15,732 nt of DNA from Acidimicrobiales bacterium. Lineage in GTDB: Bacteria > Actinomycetota > Acidimicrobiia > Acidimicrobiales > Palsa-688. Positions 11,523-15,732 of the stretch are shown here, piece by piece. Under the pieces are notes generated by a model. The model made no database searches and was not told the origin of the DNA. It worked only from the letters and a program-made list of their open reading frames with translations. Every line of letters starts with the position of its first letter. Position 1 is the first letter of the stretch. Location of the stretch: positions 1-15,732 of the forward strand of contig JASHVH010000177.1 of NCBI GenBank assembly GCA_030039575.1, given 5' to 3'. Both the position numbers and the translations under genes were made by a program.

Positions 11523-13235
11523 GTGGACACAAGTTTGTATGAGCGCGAGAGCGCTCTTTCAGAGGACGAACAATTAGGCGTTGTCCTCGTAAAGAGCGCG
11601 ATAATCACTATCGATCAGCTCAGCGAGGCACTGGGCCGCGCCCAGCAGCGGGGCTGCAACCTCGCTCGAGTGCTGATCGAGGACAAATTGCTCACCGAGG
11701 AGCAGTTCGTCGCTACGCTGGCCGAGCAGCTGGGCCTCGAGTTCGTTGACCTGGCAGACTACCCGGTCGACCCGGCGGCTGCCCGGATGGTCACCGAAAC
11801 CCTGGCCCGGCGCTACCTGGCGCTCCCCATTGGTTGGTGGGAGGGCCGGTTGATCGTTGCTATGGCAGATCCGTCCAACGTATTTGCCATCGATGATATT
11901 CGGGCCCTTACCGGTGCCGAGGTCCGCCAGGTCGTGGCCACCGCCGAAGCTGTGACCGCGGCGATAAACAAGTACCACCGCAAGGACAGCGAGGCCGAGC
12001 ACATTAGCGCCGAGGCTTCGGCCAGCAGTGGGGCAGACGAGAACGACCTGAGCAACATAAAAGAGGTCCATGAAGACGCCCCCATCGTGCGCCTCGTGGA
12101 CCTGCTGATTAGCCAGGCCGTCAGCGACAGGGCGTCCGATATTCACATCGAACCGACGGGCAAGGACCTGCGCGTCAGGTACCGCATCGACGGCGTCCTC
12201 CACGAGATAATGCGCAACCCGCGTAATATCCAGGGCGGCATAATCAGTCGCCTGAAAGTCATGGCGGACATCAACATCGCGGAGCGCCGCATCCCCCAGG
12301 ACGGCCGTATCAGCATGAACATCCAGGGCCGGCCCGTGGATCTGCGGGTGGCCACCCTGCCCACCGTCCACGGGGAAAAGATCGTAATGCGGGTCATAGA
12401 GAAGCAGACGGCCCGCCTCAGGCTTTCGGAGCTCGGTTTCCTCCCCGCGAACATGGAGCGTTACGAGGCGGCTTATTCCAAGCCGTACGGCACGATCCTC
12501 GTGACCGGCCCCACCGGGTCTGGGAAGTCGACCACGCTCTACGCCACCATCAACATCCTCAACGACCCGACCAAGAACGTCATAACGGTCGAGGACCCGG
12601 TGGAGCTCCAGCTCGACGGGATAAACCAGATCCAGGTCAATATGAAGGCCGGCCTTACGTTCGCAGCCGCGCTGCGCACGATCCTGCGCTCTGATCCCGA
12701 CATAATGCTGGTGGGGGAAATTCGGGACCGCGAGACCGCCACGATCGCCGTCGAGGCGGCCCTCACGGGTCACCTCGTGTTGTCCACCTTGCACACCAAT
12801 GATGCCGCGAGTACACCGAACCGCTTGATTGAGATGGGGGTGGAACCGTTCCTCGCCGGCAGTGCGCTCGACTGTGTGGTGGCTCAGCGCCTAGCCCGCA
12901 AGTTGTGCGAGCGCTGCAAGCAGTCGTTCCACCCCGACGCGGGCCAATTGGCCGACATGGGCTGGGACTTCTCAGGTATCGAAATGCCGAAAGAGCTTTT
13001 CCGCGCCGAAGGCTGCCAGGTGTGCGGGAAGACCGGGTACGTAGGCCGCTTCGCGGTGCACGAAGTCTTGAACGTCAACGAAGAGATCGAGCGCATGATC
13101 GTGGAGCACGCCCACTCGGAAGACATACAGAAAGCAGCGATCGCCGACGGCATGGTGCCCCTGCGCCAGGCCGGCCTGTACGCCGTTGCCGCCGGGGCGA
13201 CGTCGCTCGAAGAGGTACTGCGCGTAATCGCGTGA
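11523..13235 (+). CDS. pilB: Type IV pilus assembly (extension) ATPase PilB / GspE family
   Basis: A 570-residue hexameric secretion ATPase driving pilin polymerisation at the inner membrane. Residues 1-152 form an MshEN (GspE N-terminal) domain. The N2 domain follows (about 175-280, with DIHIEP), then the RecA-like motor: Walker A GPTGSGKST 329-337, Asp box VEDPVE, Walker B region with LVGEIRD (Glu399) and the His box HLVLSTLHTNDA from His417. The tetracysteine zinc site typical of PilB/GspE is complete: Cys462 and Cys465 (CERC), Cys498 and Cys501 (CQVC). The GTG at 11523 is chosen because AGGGGAGA (11513-11520) lies directly upstream; a GTG at 11499 would add 8 residues. The MshEN motifs lack several residues of the c-di-GMP-binding consensus. 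The gene is followed 62 bp later by pilT. Confidence 0.95.
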   Translation: MDTSLYERESALSEDEQLGVVLVKSAIITIDQLSEALGRAQQRGCNLARVLIEDKLLTEEQFVATLAEQLGLEFVDLADYPVDPAAARMVTETLARRYLALPIGWWEGRLIVAMADPSNVFAIDDIRALTGAEVRQVVATAEAVTAAINKYHRKDSEAEHISAEASASSGADENDLSNIKEVHEDAPIVRLVDLLISQAVSDRASDIHIEPTGKDLRVRYRIDGVLHEIMRNPRNIQGGIISRLKVMADINIAERRIPQDGRISMNIQGRPVDLRVATLPTVHGEKIVMRVIEKQTARLRLSELGFLPANMERYEAAYSKPYGTILVTGPTGSGKSTTLYATINILNDPTKNVITVEDPVELQLDGINQIQVNMKAGLTFAAALRTILRSDPDIMLVGEIRDRETATIAVEAALTGHLVLSTLHTNDAASTPNRLIEMGVEPFLAGSALDCVVAQRLARKLCERCKQSFHPDAGQLADMGWDFSGIEMPKELFRAEGCQVCGKTGYVGRFAVHEVLNVNEEIERMIVEHAHSEDIQKAAIADGMVPLRQAGLYAVAAGATSLEEVLRVIA

Positions 13236-13297
13236 AAGAGCCGCAGACTATTTAGGCCAGCCTCAAGCGGGGCAGGGAAGGGGCCGAAGAGTAACCG

Positions 13298-14845
13298 ATG
13301 CAGACTGCCTCGCGAAAATTAGGCGAGTTCCTCGTGGACCGCAAAGTGCTCTCGAAGGACGACCTCGAGCACGCGTTACGCAAAGAGTACGAGTCGGGGG
13401 TGCCACTGGCAAAGATCCTCTGCGCGGAGGGCTTCGTCAGTGAACGTGACGTTACGGCCGGGCTGGCGGACCAGATGCGGGCCCCGTTCTGGGACCCGAC
13501 GACTACGCCGGTGTCACCGCTGGTGGACGGTCTCATCCCGGCTGACCTAGCGGACAGGCACAGGGTCGTTGCTGTACACGTGGACGGAGACGCCTTGGTC
13601 GTCGCCACCGACAACCTCCTGGACGAAGGAGCCGTCGCGGTCCTGAGCCAATCGACAGGATGGAAGGTAAAGCCTTGCCTCGCTACCCGGGCTGATGTCG
13701 AAACGGCGCTAGTGGCTACGTATGGGCCGGGCCCTGACGCGGCCGCCGGCGCCTGCGCCAGCGCCGAGGCGCCCGCCCGGCAACTGCACGTGAACCAAAT
13801 GCTGGCCGAAGTCGTCGAAGCCCGGGGTTCGGACCTCCACCTCACCGCCGGGCGGCCTCCGATGGCTCGCATCGACGGCGACCTGGTCCCGTTGGAGGGC
13901 TTCGAAGTCTTGAACCCTTCAGCCGTGCGGGAACTCATATACGAGATCCTTTCTCAAAAACTGCGGGAACGCTTCGAGAACCACCTGGAGCTGGACACAT
14001 CTCATATTGTGCCCACGATTGGCAGGTTCCGCTTGAACGTCTTCCAGCAGCGAGATTCTGTCGGTGCCGTTTTCCGCGCCATCCCCTTCGAGATCCTCTC
14101 ACTCCAGCAGCTCGGCGTGCCGGCCTCGGTGCGCCAGTTCGCCGAGTTGCCCCGCGGGCTCGTGCTGGTGACCGGGCCCACGGGGTCCGGGAAATCGACG
14201 ACGCTGGCGGCGCTCATCGACATCATCAATACGAACAGGCCTTTGCACATAATGTCGGTCGAGGACCCCATCGAGTACCTCCACCACCACAAGACTGCGG
14301 TTGTCAACCAGCGGGAGGTAGGTGAGGACACCAAGAGCTTCGCGGAGGCCCTGAAACACGTCCTCCGTCAGGATCCCGATGTGATCCTCATTGGTGAGCT
14401 GCGGGACCTCGAGACGATTTCGACGGCACTGACGGCGGCGGAGACGGGGCACTTGGTGTTCGCCACGCTCCACACTCAGGACGCGCCCCAGTCGATCGAC
14501 CGCCTCATTGACGTGTTCCCCGCTCACCAGCAGCAGCAAATCCGCACCCAGCTGGCCACCACCATCCAGGGCATCGTGACCCAGCAGTTGCTGCCCCGCG
14601 CCAGCGGACCGGGCCGCGTCGTGGCGTGCGAGATCCTGGTGGCCACGCCGGCGGTCCGCAACCTGATCCGGGAAGGGAAAACGCACCAGATCTACAGTGC
14701 CATGCAGGCCGGAGCCAAGTTCGGCATGCTAAGCATGGACCAGACGCTCGCCGACCTGGTCAAGGGTGGGATCGTTAGCCGCCAGGTGGCCGAAGAGCGC
14801 TGCGCCAACGTAGAGGATCTGCGGCGCCTCATCGGCGTCGCCTGA
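13298..14845 (+). CDS. pilT: Type IV pilus retraction ATPase PilT with an additional N-terminal MshEN-like domain
   Basis: A 515-residue ATPase, much longer than ordinary PilT (about 340-370). The last 350 residues are a complete PilT: LHVNQMLAEVVEARGSDLHL (163-182), Walker A GPTGSGKST (293-301), VEDPIEYLH, IGELRD at the Walker B region, TGHLVFATLHTQDA (His box) and the PilT signature AVRNLIRE (452-459), linked to retraction. There is no tetracysteine zinc site, unlike PilB. Residues 1-142 are a second MshEN-like domain (KLGEFLVDRKVLSKDDLEHA, then PLAKILCAEGFVSERDV), joined by an Ala/Pro-rich linker (143-162). It would power pilus disassembly from the same membrane platform as PilB. ATG 13298 has only a weak GAAGA site. 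The nearest alternative is a PilB paralogue, but AVRNLIRE favours PilT. Confidence 0.92.
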   Translation: MQTASRKLGEFLVDRKVLSKDDLEHALRKEYESGVPLAKILCAEGFVSERDVTAGLADQMRAPFWDPTTTPVSPLVDGLIPADLADRHRVVAVHVDGDALVVATDNLLDEGAVAVLSQSTGWKVKPCLATRADVETALVATYGPGPDAAAGACASAEAPARQLHVNQMLAEVVEARGSDLHLTAGRPPMARIDGDLVPLEGFEVLNPSAVRELIYEILSQKLRERFENHLELDTSHIVPTIGRFRLNVFQQRDSVGAVFRAIPFEILSLQQLGVPASVRQFAELPRGLVLVTGPTGSGKSTTLAALIDIINTNRPLHIMSVEDPIEYLHHHKTAVVNQREVGEDTKSFAEALKHVLRQDPDVILIGELRDLETISTALTAAETGHLVFATLHTQDAPQSIDRLIDVFPAHQQQQIRTQLATTIQGIVTQQLLPRASGPGRVVACEILVATPAVRNLIREGKTHQIYSAMQAGAKFGMLSMDQTLADLVKGGIVSRQVAEERCANVEDLRRLIGVA

Positions 14846-14891
14846 CCCCGAGGCGTCGGATGAAGAGCCCCAGCCTACCAAGGAAAGCCTG

Positions 14892-15732
14892 ATGCCCCAG
14901 ACCACTTATGCCTACAAAGTCCGCGACAGTGCCGGCAAGATGCTCGAGGGAACGCTGGAGGCTGACAATACAAATCTGGTGGTGAGCCGGCTCCGAGCGA
15001 TGGGCTATACGCCCATCAACATAGAGGTGAAGCCGACCAACGTAGCTCAGAAGGAGCTGCACCTGCCGGGCCTGGGCGAACGGGTACCGCTGAAGGAACT
15101 TGCTGTTTTCAGCCGGCAGTTCGCCACCTTGATCAATTCCGGCATGACGCTCATCCGGGGACTGGCCGTCCTCGTCGAGCAGACCGAGCACGCCACGCTG
15201 GCCAAAGTCATCGCAGACGTGCGCTCGCAGGTGGAGCGGGGCGTCTCCCTTTCCGCCGCCCTCTCCAGCCACCCCAAGGTGTTCAACCGGCTCTACGTGG
15301 CCATGGTGAGGGCCGGTGAGGCTTCAGGTGCGCTCGACAAGGCGCTGCTTTCACTGGCGGACTCGATCGAAAAGCAAGTGAAGTTGCGCGGCGAGATCAA
15401 GTCGGCAATGGCCTACCCGATCGCGGCGTTGTGCATCATAACGGTCATTGCTGCTGCCATGCTGCTTTTCATCGTCCCGATATTCAAGAACATCTATAAA
15501 AGCCTGAACGGCACTCTGCCTGTCCCTACCCAGGTGCTGATGCAGGTCTCGAACACCATGGTCAAGTTCTTCCCCATCGTGCTGGTCGTGCTGGTGTTGC
15601 TGGCGGTCGGCTTCCGTTACCTCATATCGACTCCCAGCGGCAGGGTGGCCTGGGACACCACCAAGCTCAAGGTCCCCATTTTTGGGCCGCTCATGCGCAA
15701 GACCGCCCTGTCACGTTTCTCCTCGACGCTGT
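14892..15732 (+). CDS. pilC: Type IV pilus inner-membrane platform protein PilC (3' end outside window)
   Basis: The first 280 residues of a PilC/GspF-family protein, the platform on which PilB and PilT act. The N-terminus begins TTYAYKVRDSAGKMLEGTLE, typical of PilC. The first T2SSF domain starts at about residue 69 (LAVFSRQFATLINSGMTLIR) and includes VARAGE-like VRAGEASGALDKAL (139-152). Transmembrane helices are at about 175-196 and 225-245, and the second T2SSF domain is just beginning at the window edge (FGPLMRKTALSRFSSTL). AAGGAAAG (14880-14887) lies 4 nt before the ATG. The gene is 46 bp after pilT, so DUF4388-pilB-pilT-pilC form a run that should continue with further pilus genes beyond the window. 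Confidence 0.95.
   Translation, partial: MPQTTYAYKVRDSAGKMLEGTLEADNTNLVVSRLRAMGYTPINIEVKPTNVAQKELHLPGLGERVPLKELAVFSRQFATLINSGMTLIRGLAVLVEQTEHATLAKVIADVRSQVERGVSLSAALSSHPKVFNRLYVAMVRAGEASGALDKALLSLADSIEKQVKLRGEIKSAMAYPIAALCIITVIAAAMLLFIVPIFKNIYKSLNGTLPVPTQVLMQVSNTMVKFFPIVLVVLVLLAVGFRYLISTPSGRVAWDTTKLKVPIFGPLMRKTALSRFSSTL

Overview
The window looks like a piece of chromosome from a high-GC actinobacterium, most plausibly an Acidimicrobiia-like lineage. This rests on GC-rich codon use, many GTG starts and 4-nt stop/start overlaps. It also rests on the order rel - rarA - (cassette) - alaS - ruvX - mltG - aroE, whose alaS-ruvX-mltG-aroE core matches what I recall of mycobacterial chromosomes. The type IV pilus (T4P) genes directly after aroE argue against a mycobacterium. 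The taxon is inference; the window has no 16S or other decisive marker.

Layout. (1) Positions 2-640: the 3' end of a Rel/SpoT (p)ppGpp enzyme. (2) 692-2086: rarA, an AAA+ replication-restart ATPase with a short repetitive acidic tail. (3) 2161-3315, minus strand: a two-gene unit encoding a secreted protein with PF03640/COG4315-type repeats and a four-helix membrane protein. (4) 3316-3489: a divergent control region with two short palindromes and an 11-bp-spaced direct repeat. (5) 3490-4817, plus strand: an ECF sigma factor overlapping its zinc-finger, membrane-anchored anti-sigma factor. (6) 4818-4960: a GC-rich spacer with three copies of a short repeat. (7) 4961-10450: alaS, ruvX, mltG and aroE, every junction overlapping by a few bases, which suggests one translationally coupled operon. 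(8) 10451-10644: a 194-bp leader with a chain of small inverted repeats. (9) 10645 to the end: a DUF4388 protein, PilB, PilT and the first 280 residues of PilC, the start of a T4P operon cut by the window edge.

How the genes work together. The housekeeping blocks cover stringent response, replication repair, alanine charging, rRNA maturation, peptidoglycan chain termination and shikimate synthesis. The sigma/anti-sigma pair and the divergent secreted/membrane pair look like a small envelope-response module set between rarA and alaS. The last block encodes pilus extension (PilB), retraction (PilT) and the inner-membrane platform (PilC), preceded by a likely regulator.

I do not see a clearly new system. 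The points most worth checking are the PilT homologue with a PilB-type MshEN N-terminal domain, the structured leader before the pilus genes, and the sigma / secreted-protein module. No tRNA, rRNA, CRISPR array, insertion sequence or phage gene was recognised.
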